The notes under the pieces were generated by a model. That model searched no databases, had not been told where the DNA came from, and worked only from the letters and a program-made list of their open reading frames with translations. Source: Krasilnikovozyma curviuscula (Eukaryota > Basidiomycota > Tremellomycetes > Cystofilobasidiales > Mrakiaceae). From it: a stretch of DNA of 64,000 nt. Shown one piece after another: positions 45,031 through 58,587 of this stretch (the first letter of the stretch is position 1; the number at the start of each line of letters is the position of its first letter). The position numbers were made by a program, and so were the translations under genes. Location: NCBI GenBank assembly GCA_014825775.1, contig MVAQ01000015.1, positions 1-64,000 on the forward strand. The letters are read 5' to 3'.

Positions 45031-46074
45031 ATGCCACCTCGTCGAGCTGCCCTCGAGCGAGAAGGTGGGCAGGCACCAGCACCAGCATCCAAGAAGTTCA
45101 AGAAAGCCCCAGCGGACTCCAACTACACTGAACATATCCACAATGGCCTTAAGTGTCGGTACACCATGGAATCGTGCGGTGGAATCTATCGATGGCAATG
45201 CAAAAAGCTAATCCCCATACACAAACTTCACCATCCAGATGGGAAGGTCACCACGCTGAGAGGAGTGAGTACCATCATCTGTGTCGAGAACCCTTTTTTC
45301 CAGGTGCTGAAAGACGTGGAAAACTCTCAATCGTGACTGACCTGTCCCTGGATTTTTCCGCCTTTGCATTCGCTCCTACAGACTGGGTCGTGCGAGCCCT
45401 GCAAAGAAAAGGATAAAGCTAGGAGTGCATCTCAGAGGGTGGAGAGAAGGCAGTCCAGCGAGGGTGGGAATGCTACTTCAGGTGCGTCCGCATCACTTAC
45501 TCTCGTCCTTTTCCCTCGTCCAAGCTAAGCTAAACTATATGGTTTTTGCTCAGGATCTAATCAACCACCTCATCAGAAACCATCAACACCTGTGTCATCT
45601 TCCATCCCAGCTGACGTGAAAAGACCACTACCAACGTCGTTCAAACCTTACTCAATCGTGCCCCCTCCTGAAACTCCCTCGACAATCGGCTCCTCCCCCC
45701 AACCAGATGCCAATCGCAAACGACGACAGCGCGCTTCAGCCATTCCACCAAACCCATCATTTCCCACATCACTGCCATCAGTAGCCAACATCAACCAACT
45801 TTCACAAGCAACCGCCGGCGGCGGTCTTTTCAACAACAACATTAAAGGCGGTATCGCAGCGTCAACATATCCCGACGGCGCTGTCGTCTTGGATACACAA
45901 CCCCAGGTTTTGCCAGCAACAGCATTTAACTTCGTGCATGATCAACAACAGATCTTCCCATCGGTCCTCAAGAAGGACGGCGATGAGAACGTTGAGGCTG
46001 AAGCCGCTCAGGTTCTTGCGTTTCTCGCGACTTCAACTAAAAGAGCTTCAATCTCGTCATCCAATACTCCCTGA
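45031..46074 (+). CDS. Cys-containing protein with disordered tail, function unknown
   Basis: The start at 45031 gives MPPRRAALEREGGQAPAPAS, a basic N-terminus. A compact Cys/His module follows: LKCRYTMESCGGIYRWQCKK, IHKLHHPDGK, then across an intron (about 45265-45379) TGSCEPCKEKDKARS. The spacing of five Cys and two His could hold zinc, but it matches no finger I know. A second intron (about 45481-45552) joins ATSG to SNQPPHQKPST in phase. The rest is P/S/T-rich with a basic patch (ANRKRRQRASAIPPNP). It ends SISSSNTP at 46074. It could be a transcription-related protein; this is inference from composition only. Confidence 0.6.
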
Positions 46075-46510
46075 TAAGCAACTGTACTGCGACCACTTTT
46101 TCTCAGAAACAACCGTCACTGTAAATTACTAGCATGGACGCCAGGTCGAGATGTTGTAAGGCGAAAGTTGTTGAGATGAAAGGTGGTGGGCAACAACGAA
46201 CCTTGAACCAAAGGGGACGAATAAAGGAAGAGGTGCTGGATTTAGAGAGATCTGTGGAGAGTGATGGGTAGAGTTTGTAACGCTAGAGAGAGAGAGGTTG
46301 AAGAAGGGGAAGGCGAAAGCGTAGACGCCCAATGAGCATGCATGGTCTTTGTTAATATCACAAAACGGAACAAAATAGGGTTTCTTACCTTATTTCTTCA
46401 GATATGCGAGGCAACAGCGCGACTTCAAGTGCATGTGTGACTGCGCACTTGTAATCTGAAGTCAAGCTGCAGCGAACGTTCACCCGGCCCATTTCTCCAA
46501 ACCTATAGGA
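46075..46510. other. Intergenic
   Basis: A 3' region followed by the ATG27 promoter. The minus-strand short frame here has no motif; nothing else seen. Confidence 0.5.
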
Positions 46511-47823
46511 ATGGTCGCCTTACCTTCATCGACACCACTGTCACTACTCTTCCTTTCTATCCTCGCACTCAGCTCGACGGTCCTAGGACAGGAAGAAGGG
46601 AACTATCGTTGCGGTCACCTCAGGTATGGGAAAAAGGAAATACATCTTGAGCCGTTGAGTGGACCCAAAGTCGTCTACAAGGAGGAGGACACCCCACCCA
46701 CCAAGACGAAACTAAGGATCGTATTTGACATCTGTGGACACGACGACGAGTCGCTGAGCAAGGAGGACTATGGAGCTGGAAGCGACGCTGATGAGGATCG
46801 AGTGAGATTTGCACGCCTTGAGTCACGATATCTCTGTAACCTTCAAGCTGATGTTCTTGTGTTCTGTGATGCTTTCCCTAAAGTGTACGGATGACACAAA
46901 GATCTGCCTGCAGAAGGAGAATGTCAAGGATGGCCAGTCGCCGCCTGAGCGTATAACTGAAGTCTACCCTATAGTGACTGTCGCTTCAAGAGCTGGTACA
47001 ACAGACGCTCCAGGCTGGTCTCTTGTTGAAATACCTTGTGGTAACGACTGTGGTGAGCCTTGATCCATCGCCAAATTGAAATAGCACCGCAGCGTCTCAT
47101 TCTCATTGTCTTCGCTTCTTGCATATCGTGCAGATAAATCACTCCTCTCATTCTCCGGTCCATCCGGACGATCATTCAATATGACATTCCACTGTGTCCC
47201 ACCTCACGAAGCTCAAGAACTTCCAACGATAACGTCCTGGGAGAACGGAGTGCTGAGCATGAACTGGGAGAGTGAGTGGGCTTGTCCCAAGGACGATGGA
47301 GAGCATGGTTCTCCTGATGGCTGGGAAAATGAACCTCCTGCTAGTGGACACCCCAGGATAAGAAGGCACAGGTTCTGGAAGACAGTTGGATGGCTGTATG
47401 TGTGACCTTGTTTCTGCTTTATTGTGGCCCTGTCAAGACTGACATTGGCTGGCTGCTGTTGCTCAAAGTCTCATTATTCTGCCTATTCTCTACTTTGGAC
47501 TGGGGGCGTAAGTCGCTACTGTCCGTCAGATCCTTCAGATTGCTGTCTTTACTTACTCTTCATCTGATTTCGTAGTTATCACAATCGGACAACTTACAAC
47601 GCCAGCGGGTGGGATCTGCTACCGCATCGTGACTTTTGGTTTGAAGTTCCTTCTTTGTGTGCTGATTTGGTCAGGCACGTTGCTGGGGGTAAGTTTGCGC
47701 GATGCGACGTGTCGGATCTCTGTACTAATTATTTTTTTCCTTCATCGTTGTGGAAATAAAGGAATCCAAGGAAGAGGTTCCTCTGGAAGTTCAAGGAGAG
47801 GGTACGAGCCCGTTGAAGGTTAA
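46511..47823 (+). CDS. ATG27: Atg27, type I membrane autophagy protein
   Basis: This is a type I membrane protein that cycles between Golgi, vacuole and phagophore assembly site with Atg9. A signal peptide (MVALPSSTPLSLLFLSILAL) is followed by a mannose-6-phosphate-receptor-like lumenal domain rich in Cys: NYRCGHLRYGKKEIHLEPLS, FDICGHDDESL, then across an intron CTDDTKICLQKENVKDG, EIPCGNDCD and FNMTFHCVPPHE. A juxtamembrane WACPKDDGEH and basic stretch lead to the membrane helix LLIILPILYFGLGA. The cytoplasmic part starts AYHNRTTYNASGWDLLPHRD, the family signature, and ends GYEPVEG at 47823. YEPV fits a YxxPhi sorting signal like that known in yeast Atg27. Introns at about 46802, 47051, 47397, 47510 and 47691 keep phase. 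Confidence 0.9.
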
Positions 47824-48151
47824 GCTGGATATTGTGATCTTTTCGGGGCGGACAGGGCGGTTTTTACTACAACATTCTAATGACATTTCCCTTCGTTCGA
47901 TTTGATTACGTGAAAGTTCATACTTGTGCTCTGCTGAACGCAAGCGCTACCGACCGACTTCTAAAAATGGACTGACGAACATTTGACAGCGATCAGGATG
48001 GATGGTCGCAGGTTCTACAGGCGCGTTTCGCCTGGCATCGAATCTAAGAGTTAAATAAGTGTCAGTGAGGTTAGTCCTGAAAGTTGTACCGGTTACGTGA
48101 CAAAGGAAAAGTACTTACGACATCTTCGTGTTAATGCTTGGACATTCCTGT
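47824..48151. other. Convergent 3' region
   Basis: ATG27 and the SET-domain gene end towards each other. No coding signal. Confidence 0.5.
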
Positions 48152-49439
48152 TTACATTCCCTTCGCCCCCAAAGTCTGCTCCTCCGTCACTGACACCTTC
48201 GCCAAGTCTTCTTCCAGCAAGTCGATCAAATCGCCAAGGCCTTCCATTCTAGCCAACTCTAACATCTCTTCCAGTCGTATCTTCTTGTCAGCGTTGGATT
48301 CGCCAGTGACAACCTCCTTCTCACCTTCTGTCAACTTCCCTTCCTCAAGTTGAACTCTCGCCTGATTCTTCTCAAAGCTAACACCAACCAACTTCAACTC
48401 TCGTAGCCTATCGATTCGTCGATCTGAGAGCTTCTTCTCGTTGATGGTTGCGGAACAAGCTGAGCAACCACAATCGAAGCCTAAAACCTGCTTTACTTCC
48501 GCTGCACGAGTCATAGAGTTATCATAAACATTATCCAGACTGCATCATGAAGTTGTCAGCGTTACAAGAGCTCACTTCAACCACGAGTGGCTTTGGATAT
48601 CACATTAGCCAAAGATTGCGACTTACTACATCCAGCCGATTTCCTCTCCTTTCAAAACATCACGGTTCACACGACCTTCGATCTTCTTTGCCAATTTGTT
48701 CCAGACTGGTCTCCCCAGGTCTGTGGATGGGTGCGATATGAATCAGTCTCTGCAGCGTTTCAGAAGGATTCAGGGCGAGCGCAAAGGGGCTCACTCGGTC
48801 TACACGTCGAGTTGAATCGAGAGAATATCGGAAACATTCCACCACAATCTGGAGTGGTTGATATGGCGTTGGTTTGGAAGATAGCCTTCACAGAGGGGAA
48901 CAATGTCAATTGGCGGCAAGGCGCCGTCAAGCTAGTTGTGCGTGACTTACAAAGCCCTCAGGTAGCTCCGGATGACTGTTTGCTAATCCCCAAAACTCTC
49001 CTTGTTTTTCCTGAGGTTTGATGCTCAGCAGAAACTCGATCTGGTCGTTTAAATGGATGTTCAATGCTGAATGTAAATCCTCAGATTTCTCGGGGAGTAA
49101 GTATGTTGTCGTTGATTCCGATGTACTTTTCAATGAGTTCGTATTAGAGGAGCTGCTTCTTTGGAACAGATAAGATTGAAGTGGGACATCGACTAAGCCA
49201 AAGGACGATCAGTTTCGAATTGAGCTCTGGAGCTGCCAACCTGGACACTAGCATTTCTGGTACAACTCACAAATAAAAATAGGCTCTTCCTCTATAATGA
49301 GAGTCCCTTTAGGAATATCTCGACATGCTACACAGCCCAGTTCTTTCCCATCTATCGGTACGACCTTGAACCACTGGTTTGAAATTTTGAGCTGTTTTGC
49401 TGCTGAAGCTGGAGCTAGAGAGGAGGATTTCGAGGCCAT
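48152..49439 (-). CDS. SET-domain protein (SMYD/Set5-like)
   Basis: This is a probable protein lysine methyltransferase with a split SET domain and post-SET Cys cluster. The start at 49439 gives MASKSSSLAPASAAKQLKIS; an in-frame ATG at 49487 is the alternative. SET-N: CVACRDIPKGTLIIEEEPIF. An insert region follows. SET-C: AIFQTNAISTTPDCGGMFPI, then SRFNSTCRP joined by an intron (about 48794-48721) to NLGRPVWNKLAKK and VNRDVLKGEEIGWMY. Post-SET: GFDCGCSACS near 48480. The usual NHSCxPN motif reads NSTCRPN, so the His is absent; PN, the GEE-I and the Tyr are retained. No MYND finger is seen. The C-terminal helix (NADKKIRLEEMLELARMEGL) ends at 48152. Substrate unknown. Confidence 0.8.
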
Positions 49440-49681
49440 GGAGGCTGATGATGATATGTGTTGCTCTTCACCTAAAAATATTGACATATATTACTGTAGT
49501 TTTGCTGTAATTTGGAAAAATGAGCGAAATGGTTTGCGGAAAAATCAAAATCGCAACAATAGCCGAGATTGCGGACAACTTGCGAAGAATGGCATTTCAT
49601 TCGAGGCGAAACCCGTGGTGAATCAACAACAATTCATCTACATCATGGGGATTATAGCCAGCTTCGTTGGAGTGTTGCCTC

Positions 49682-50905
49682 TTACGGTGCAAGTCGGCAA
49701 TTTGTAACATTCTTTCCAATCCTGACCTTCACCTCCCCAACGGTCCATTCCAGGCGCTTGATTTTGTTCGTAAACTTCTTTTTCAAATTTTCTAAAAGAT
49801 CTTGCGGGAACGCGGAGACAGATTTGAAGGCACTTGGCGAGGTCCGGGGTGGGTACATCATCGCGACGGCTTGGGGACCTGTTGACGGTGGGGTGAGAAG
49901 CGCCCAACCTATTGAAGCATGGAAGTGGGGTTCTGAATAGTATTTGGCAAGATGAAATGTAGTCAAGGGTCCATTGTTGAGGGCCGCTGTCAAGGTTTCC
50001 ATCTGATGTGAATCAGCGCGGCAGCACGATCGATATAAACAACATATGATCAGCATCAGAAGAGAGTAAGTAAATGTTTAAGATGAAGGTGACTGACCTC
50101 CTCATGGCCAGCGGCAGCTTCAACGCTGAGAAAGATTCTGGATCTCTCCTCGTTCATGAACGAAGTCAGCAATGGTAGCGATACTTTGAACCTGGAACCA
50201 TTCCAAAATAGGATTTATAATTGCGTCTTGAATTCCTAGAGCAGACGGCAAGGATGCTGGCATCGTTGCACTCACCGTTTGTGTTTCTCGACGATATGAG
50301 CGACCGCTGCGAGAAACGTCTTCAGCTGATCCCTTCTCAAGAACAGCGGCTTACTCAAGGAGATATGCAGCTCCAATTCTTCTTCTTCTTCGTCATCATC
50401 GCCTGTATCGCCATTTCCGGCTGCTTGTATAGGTAACCCCTCCTCGTTTTGCTCTTCAGCCGCCTCGGATTTTGAAGCAGACTTGGAGATCAGAGAATGC
50501 AGCTCAGGACAGAGCCGCTGAGCTTCTATTATCAGAGGTTTGTACACTGATGGTATGTTGACTAGAGGTCGATCACGATTTAGGTGTTAGCTTCAAGTAG
50601 TGGAACAGTGCAGGAAGGAAGGCTATGAAACGGACGTGAGATAAATATATGCGCAGGGTATTCCCCCGACACCCATTCTCTGGTCCTCAGTCTACCATTG
50701 TGGAGTTGAGGCTGAGGAATTGGAGCTGGAAAGAGGTTGAGCAAAGTCAAAACACTGTCAGAGAGCGAACTCAAGCAATTGGATATTCACCGTCTTGGTT
50801 AGTGAACGAATCTGGGAGGGTAGGTAGCGTTTTCCTTCTCTTTGCTGGTCGTTGGTGGTGGTGTTCAGTTTCTGATGAGGATGAATCGTAGTCCAAGCCC
50901 AACAT
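49682..50905 (-). CDS. USB1: U6 snRNA 3' exonuclease Usb1/Mpn1
   Basis: This is a 2H phosphoesterase that trims the U6 snRNA 3' oligo-U tail in the nucleus. The start at 50905 gives MLGLDYDSSSSETEHHHQRP, then the basic KRRKTLPTLPDSFTNQD. An intron (about 50794-50731) joins to APIPQPQLHNGRLRTREWVS and GEYPAHIFIS. Both catalytic HxS motifs are present: ELHISLSKPLFLRRDQ near 50350 and HFHASIGWALL near 49900. An acidic Gly/Asp/Glu insert (about 50380-50430) is not part of the family core. The C-terminus VGEVKVRIGKNVTNCRLAP ends at 49682. The length of about 300 residues is normal. Introns number four or so. Confidence 0.88.
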
Positions 50906-51869
50906 TGATAGTTGTGGTCGAAACAAGGTCGGTGCGCGTATTTTCTGCTTCGCCTCTGCGCTGGTTCTGACCAGAATGTGTGATTGTGCTCAATCGTGGT
51001 ACAATGGACGTAGGATGTGCTGTATTCGACCAGTTTCCTTTTATATTGTTTCTCCCTAGATACTTCTCAGTCTGAATGCAAATGAAAGGGGTGGGGCGAG
51101 ATGGTGGTTGTGCCACCACATATTAGAGCCACAGAAGGGATATGAGATATCGGGAGAAATCGCACAAACTTCTGAAGTACCTTGAGAAAGTTAACAGCGA
51201 AGGGCGCAACAGAGAGCTTATTTTCTCCAACCTCCCTTTGACGGCTCCCCACCCAGATCTGTGATGGGAAAGCGATGTGGCCCTCGAAGTAAACAGTGTG
51301 ACTGGCGCCAGTGAATCGGATGGCGATTGGAGCGACTAGTTCGCACTCGGCTTTGACACTGATTAAGTGTAATATAGACGGCATGAAACAGCTAGTCACA
51401 CCAGTGAGCTCCTCACGCTGGCGGACGCTTTCGTTAAGGTTGACCTCGTTAGTTCTCCCCCCGCCCCCCCGCACCAAGTTTCGTATCCAATTTCCAGCCA
51501 GGATGGTATCCGAAGCCATCGGGGATTGCGAAAAGGAGCATGCATATACTTCTCATGAGCTTTGTAACGTCGGAAATGGTCTGATGGCCGTGAATGAGAT
51601 GGCGATAGGTTCGGAGGATGAATCTTGAATTGAGATCTCACAGCTTGGCACACCAGTAGTTTATAAGAATTACTATCGGGTTGTATCCAGCTAGCTTCGC
51701 AAGAGAGCAATCTCGATCTCTGTCTGCGGAGGTTTTCGACAAAAAGATAAACAAAAAACGTTCGACAATTTTTGCTGCCGGCGCCGGCAGGGCGTCGAAA
51801 TCTGAAAAAGTTTGCCAGCGAGATTGTTCTGTACCCACCACTCTCTCCCTTTTCTTACTTTTCTTCAAA
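50906..51869. other. Divergent promoter region USB1/SAH1
   Basis: About 960 nt with overlapping short open frames on both strands but no recognised domain; the longest is a 150-codon minus-strand frame at 51067-51519. A pyrimidine-rich stretch precedes the SAH1 start, as in highly expressed fungal promoters. Confidence 0.45.
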
Positions 51870-53856
<1,987 letters not shown>

Positions 53857-54643
53857 GTGAGACTTTTGCTATATTTTCGTTGTGTGTACTCTCAAACTGA
53901 TCACTTTTCTCGATCGTTTTTCAGGCTGGAAAGTTCGCACTGAGCGTTCCATCTTTCGTCATCTTTTCTTTCCCTTTCTTTTTCTCTTTTGGTTCCCAGG
54001 TCTAAACATACATCACACTGTAACACAAAGCATCCGGCAATCAAAGGCTTTTCAACACTAGCAATTCTTCTTATATTCCCCTCACCCAACCTCATATCCA
54101 GTCTCGCATCGTCGATCGTGATCAGGCGTCAACCGCCTTTATATTTTGTTACCAAAACCTATATATTAGATTGTATTTGGTTAATGAAACATAAAAAAAA
54201 ATCTGTGCCATTGCTGCAAGAGATGGAGATGAAGGAAAACAAATGGCGCAACCGCGAAAGTGAGGTAACTAGACCTCAATCTTTTTGGAACCAAGGCTGT
54301 CGTCACTCGCTCCATCATTGCAAACTGGCACTCAAGGGAAAGCAACAATACAGGGCCCGAATGAGCGAACGTGTCCTTCGGTCGGGGCACTAGAGAACAA
54401 TGAAGCGTCTGCTCACCCCTGAGCGTTTCGCAACAAAAAAAATCCCTCACTTGTTGATCGCCGACGGTGACTGTCTCGCTTTTGGTCTCGTCGCTTGCCT
54501 AATATAAACAGAAGGGTCAGTGCCCGAATTTCTACGATCAATTTCCGTTGTGCAGAAATCTCACCCAACCTTTTCCCCTCTAGTCTATTTCCACAGAACC
54601 CACGCCACTCATTTCCCCTGCTGCCGTCGAGGGCTCAGAAACG
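53857..54643. other. SAH1 3' region and STE14 promoter
   Basis: About 790 nt with no gene I can support. Confidence 0.5.
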
Positions 54644-55809
54644 ATGCCAGACTCACCCACCTCAGCCAAATCCTCGTCGGCAGATGTCTTTCCTTCAGCT
54701 ACGAATGGGAAACCATTCCGGGCGTCCCTCGCAACGCCCGTCAATGTGCCCTTCTTCCAAAAGACAAACGAACTCGCTTCGACCCCAGCTCTAGTGTCGA
54801 TTATCTCCTTCTTCCTCGGTGGTCTCTTCTGGGTCTCACTCTACTTCTCACTGCCGCTGTTCCTTGGCCCATTGGGATTCAAGGGTGAAGGTATAGCCGG
54901 CAAGTTCCCCCAGCTGGCTACGTACTTGGGCGCTTGGAGCTTGTTCCACATGTTAGAATACAACATCACCAACATCTGGAACCCTGGAAAGAGTGGTGTT
55001 GACGGTGAGTCGCTTGTCTACTTCTGCTGGAAAGACCCAATAGAGTTCTGGTCTCTGACCGCTCCATTCTGCGGTTCCTCGTCGCAGCTTTCCTGCTTAA
55101 TAACGGAATTTCGTATCACATCGCCCATACTATCGGTATCATCGAATTTCTCTTGGAGGCTTATATCTTCCCAAGCAGGAAGCAGCCTTCCTGGTTCACT
55201 CTCATCGGTGCGCTCTTGGTCCCTAATTCTTTGGTTACTCTCCTCCAAATTGACCCCTCCTCCTGTACACCTGTTACCTTGTTTAAAATAGGACTCTGCC
55301 TGGTCATCTTTGGGCAAGCTTATAGAGCGACGGCCATGATTCAGTGCTCAGTCTCGTTCAGTCATATGATTCAAGAGGAGAAGCTCAATGATCACACCCT
55401 GATTACCACTGGCGTCTACGCGTTAGTCTACTTTCTCTAAGCTCTCTAATCTCCTCTCAGAAGCAAAGCTGACACACTGTTATTTGACCCTATGTTCTCC
55501 GGTTCTCGTTCAGCTGGACCCGTCACCCTTCGTACTGTGGATTCTTCTTCTGGGCCGTAGGAACTCAGATCTTGCTTTCCAACCCAATCAGTACAGTAGC
55601 TTTTGCGCTCTTCCTCTTCAAATTTTTCTTGGACCGAATGAGAGGTAAGTGAATGCTGCGACCATTTCCTCCAATTGCGCAATTTAAAAAATCTGACACT
55701 TTACCGTTTATATCTCTCAGTTGAGGAACGTCTCCTTGTTAAATTTTTTGGAAATAAATATATTTTGTACAGACAGAAGGTCTGGAGTGGTCTGCCGTTA
55801 GTTGGTTAA
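54644..55809 (+). CDS. STE14: Protein-S-isoprenylcysteine O-methyltransferase
   Basis: This ER membrane enzyme methylates the C-terminal prenylcysteine of CAAX proteins such as Ras, Rho and mating pheromone. The start at 54644 gives MPDSPTSAKSSSADVFPSAT. Membrane helices follow (STPALVSIISFFLGGLFWVS, YFSLPLFLGPLGF). Then come SLFHMLEYNITNIWNPG, AFLLNNGISYHIAHTIG and LFKIGLCLVIFGQAYRATAM, then EEKLNDHTLITTGVYA joined across an intron to WTRHPSYCGFFFWAVGTQIL, the conserved catalytic RHPSY-GFF motif. The last exon, from 55722, encodes VEERLLVKFFGNKYILYRQK and ends GLPLVG at 55809. The length, about 285 residues, is typical. Its methyl-transfer product SAH is cleared by the neighbouring SAH1, though no co-regulation is evident. 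Confidence 0.9.
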
Positions 55810-56037
55810 GGGAGTTGTAGATTTCGAGTTGAAAATGGAAGGCAGAAAACAGCACTGGTTATAAGCTGATACTTATTATTGAATTCACATTAAAGCCTTA
55901 TAAGCCGTTGTGTGTTTAAGAACGCTAGAAGATTTGAATCTTCATTGAAAACTGAATTTTTAAAAACCATTAAGACTCATCGCAAGCATATATACTCTGT
56001 GTTCATCTCGAGCATCCCTTCTAAACCAATATCGACC
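55810..56037. other. Convergent 3' region
   Basis: STE14 and the SDR gene end towards each other in an AT-rich spacer; no coding signal. Confidence 0.5.
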
Positions 56038-57180
56038 TTAGTATATTTCGAATTTTCTTTTCTCCTCACTATCCAAAGCAACCTCATTAACAGTCCATTC
56101 CCATAAATCCTCCTGCAGCGCAACGTCGTAGGAAGCAGCGCTCATGGGTTTGTCGGTGTAGATCTCAATGTATCTACCAGAGATGCTGTCATACTTTGGG
56201 TTAACAACCATATCCTCCATAGCCTTCCCAGACCTGGGTGGAGTCGAGGCAGTGACACCCATGAGGTTGAATAACCAGGTCATCTTGTTGATGAAGTTGT
56301 TCACGACCCATTGAGCGAAAGGAGGAGCCCCTGAAAAAATATTTTCCTTTGTTAGCCTACATCAGACTAGTAGTAACCAAAAGCGGGCAAAGTAAAATAC
56401 CTCTAGAGAGCTTGGACCCGTTTCCTGGCTAAACAATAGAGAACTCGGTCAATTAACGAATGGCAAAACAGCAGACGAGATACATTACTCACTGTGAAGC
56501 CTGGCTCATAAATGTTGACAGTCCATCTCTTCCCAACTTTCTCCAATCTCTTCATCAACGCCAAAGCAAAGAGGTTGACCCCTAGCTTGGAGGAAGCGTA
56601 TCGAACAGCACCGTCTTTGGACTTCTCAGTGGATCCAGCTGCGTTGGTTTTGGCGTCGATCCAATCTGGAGCAGCTGGTGAACCACGCTTGTTAGGATCA
56701 TGCATTCCGGAGGAGAGAAAAATAATGCGACAGTCTGGCTCGAAGGTGGCCTTGTCCTTGAGCAAGAAGAATAGAAGCGAGTGGCCGACGTTGACAGCCA
56801 TCGCCGTCTCGACGCCGTCGGGAGAGAAGCTGACTGGGCCACCTCCTGGGAACAGGGCTGCATTGAAGATAAGAGACTTGAGTGGGGGATAGGACCAGGA
56901 CGATACGAAGGATCTGATTGAACCACGATCGAGGAGATCGAGCTTAGTGTATAAGACGTTGGATGGGAGGATTCTCTTTGGCGGTGGTGGAGTCTTAAAA
57001 CAACCATAAGGATGGTTATTTGGAAGTTTGAAGGAATTAGAGAGAGGGGATGTGAAAGAGACGCACTCTGCTGACAATCACAACCAATGTCTGTGGGAGA
57101 GCTTTCGCGATGAAATCTGCGCCCCAGAGACCGATACCTGAGGAACCGCCGGTGAGCAAAATGGTGTTTCTGTATGACAT
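56038..57180 (-). CDS. Short-chain dehydrogenase/reductase
   Basis: This is an NAD(P)-dependent oxidoreductase with a classical Rossmann fold. The start at 57180 gives MSYRNTILLTGGSSGIGLWG with the nucleotide loop TGGSSGIG. A short intron (about 57064-57000) leads to the next exon (PPPKRILPSNVLYTKLDLLD), SLIFNAALFPGGGP (NAG-like), MAVNVGHSLLFFLL, CRIIFLSSGMHDP (catalytic Ser) and GAVRYASSKLGVNLFALALM (YxxxK). The C-terminal exons cover EPGFT, and APPFAQWVVNNFINKMTW through KYDSISGRYIEIYTDK to the stop at 56038. Resembles retinol-dehydrogenase/WW-domain-oxidoreductase-type SDRs. The substrate cannot be told. Confidence 0.85.
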
Positions 57181-58587
57181 GACGAGTGAGGAAGTCTGAT
57201 GTTGAATTTGGGTCTTGTTCTTGAACAAGAAAGAGAAGGACGCGAGGATGTCAAGAGCCCAATTTAAGGAAAATAAACAACTCCACTTTTCGCGATCGAC
57301 CAGCGCAGCGAGAGAAATTCCTCCACTGAGTTGTTGCCACTGGCACTGGGCCCGACAACTAAGCGGAACTTATCAGCGCACCATCATATAATGGGGAAAA
57401 ACACATTGCAAATACGGCTCACGTCTTCGCATTGGATTTCCATGACGAAGCGAGACGCCGGCACTGAAGCTGCAGACGATGCTTTGTGCGCAAGTGTTTA
57501 TGATTTTCTGTCGAGGTTGCAAAGTACAAACACTGGTGAACTGATAACTATAGTAGAGAGCAGTGTATAAAGCCTAAGGAGTCACCCACTCGGGATCTGG
57601 GGTGGGCGAATCAAAACAAAGCTATCGAATCATCATCGCAGTCAACTTCGAGGGTCACTAATAGATTCGAGGTCGAACCGTGATAATGAAAGGAGATATT
57701 CATAAAACGAAGTCTGCACTGCCTATCTACTTCTGAAAGAGTAAAGCTGAGTCCATCGGTAGGAAATGCAACTCGGCATCACTGAAGTCAACAGATCCCA
57801 TCTCTTCAACAAATGTCGCAAGTCAAGGATAGCTTTCTCATCGTTTACAAGAGAGTAGAAGAGCTCCAGGTGCTCCTTCGGGGGTCCATTCGTCGGCGTG
57901 ATACAGGCTGTAGGAAAGCAGCGATAATCCTTGAGGGCTATCAATGTGTGGCGAATTTTTCGAGAATCGATGCTAGAAGTAATAGCTGACAGATATTGTC
58001 AGATTTATCTAGGCAACCCTGATGGAAAGTTAGGAAGACTAGAGTACAGTCAGCTCATTTTGGCAGCTGCCTCTTATTTTCTCTATCGCGCGCGACGCGT
58101 CGTCAAGTTTTCTCATTTCGTCGTGAAGGGAGGAAAATAGAAGACATTCTGCAGCTAGGCTTGGGCTGCCACTGAACGGAGACATCAATTAGCTTTTACG
58201 TGTTGATCGCCCAATGTGCTGTTCTGCGGCTGTATCTCTCCGTCTCTTATTCGTTCTGCGCAAGGGGCCTGGCAGCAACCTTGTCGCTTTCCATTCGCAT
58301 TCACAGTCGTCCCGCAAACATTGAATGCGGGTGAACTTACCCTGAAGAGAGATCAGCGACTTGCAATTCAAATTCTCTCGTGCCTTACCTTTTTAGCGAT
58401 TGGCGCTGCTTCCGCGACAAAGGTTCACCTGCAGAAAATCCGCTAGACCTGCAAACGGCCTCCTTCGACGAAAAGCCCAAATCTCCGAGTTCTCCTTTCG
58501 CCCAACCGTCTAGAGCTGCTCCCTTTCCCCAGTCTGTCCAGGAAGACCCTCAATTGCTTAGCAGCAGCAGCAGCAGGAAGGAAGACC
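57181..58587. other. Gap before the Rax2-like gene
   Basis: About 1.4 kb with short frames only, none with a recognised domain. A minus-strand frame at 57723-57944 (PPKEHLELFYSLVNDEKAIL) looks protein-like but isolated. A CAG repeat sits at 58561-58575 just before the Rax2 start. Confidence 0.45.

Noticed and set aside
48587..49021. 144-codon open frame on the plus strand
   Set aside because: It lies antisense to the SET-domain gene, whose exons give a full SET core with matching splice phases; the plus frame shows no domain.
51067..51519. 150-codon minus-strand open frame between USB1 and SAH1
   Set aside because: No recognisable domain and it overlaps other frames in both directions; more likely promoter sequence. 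Left as possible only.
57723..57944. Isolated minus-strand frame PPKEHLELFYSLVNDEKAIL
   Set aside because: Too short and no neighbouring exons could be joined to it; kept only as a note.
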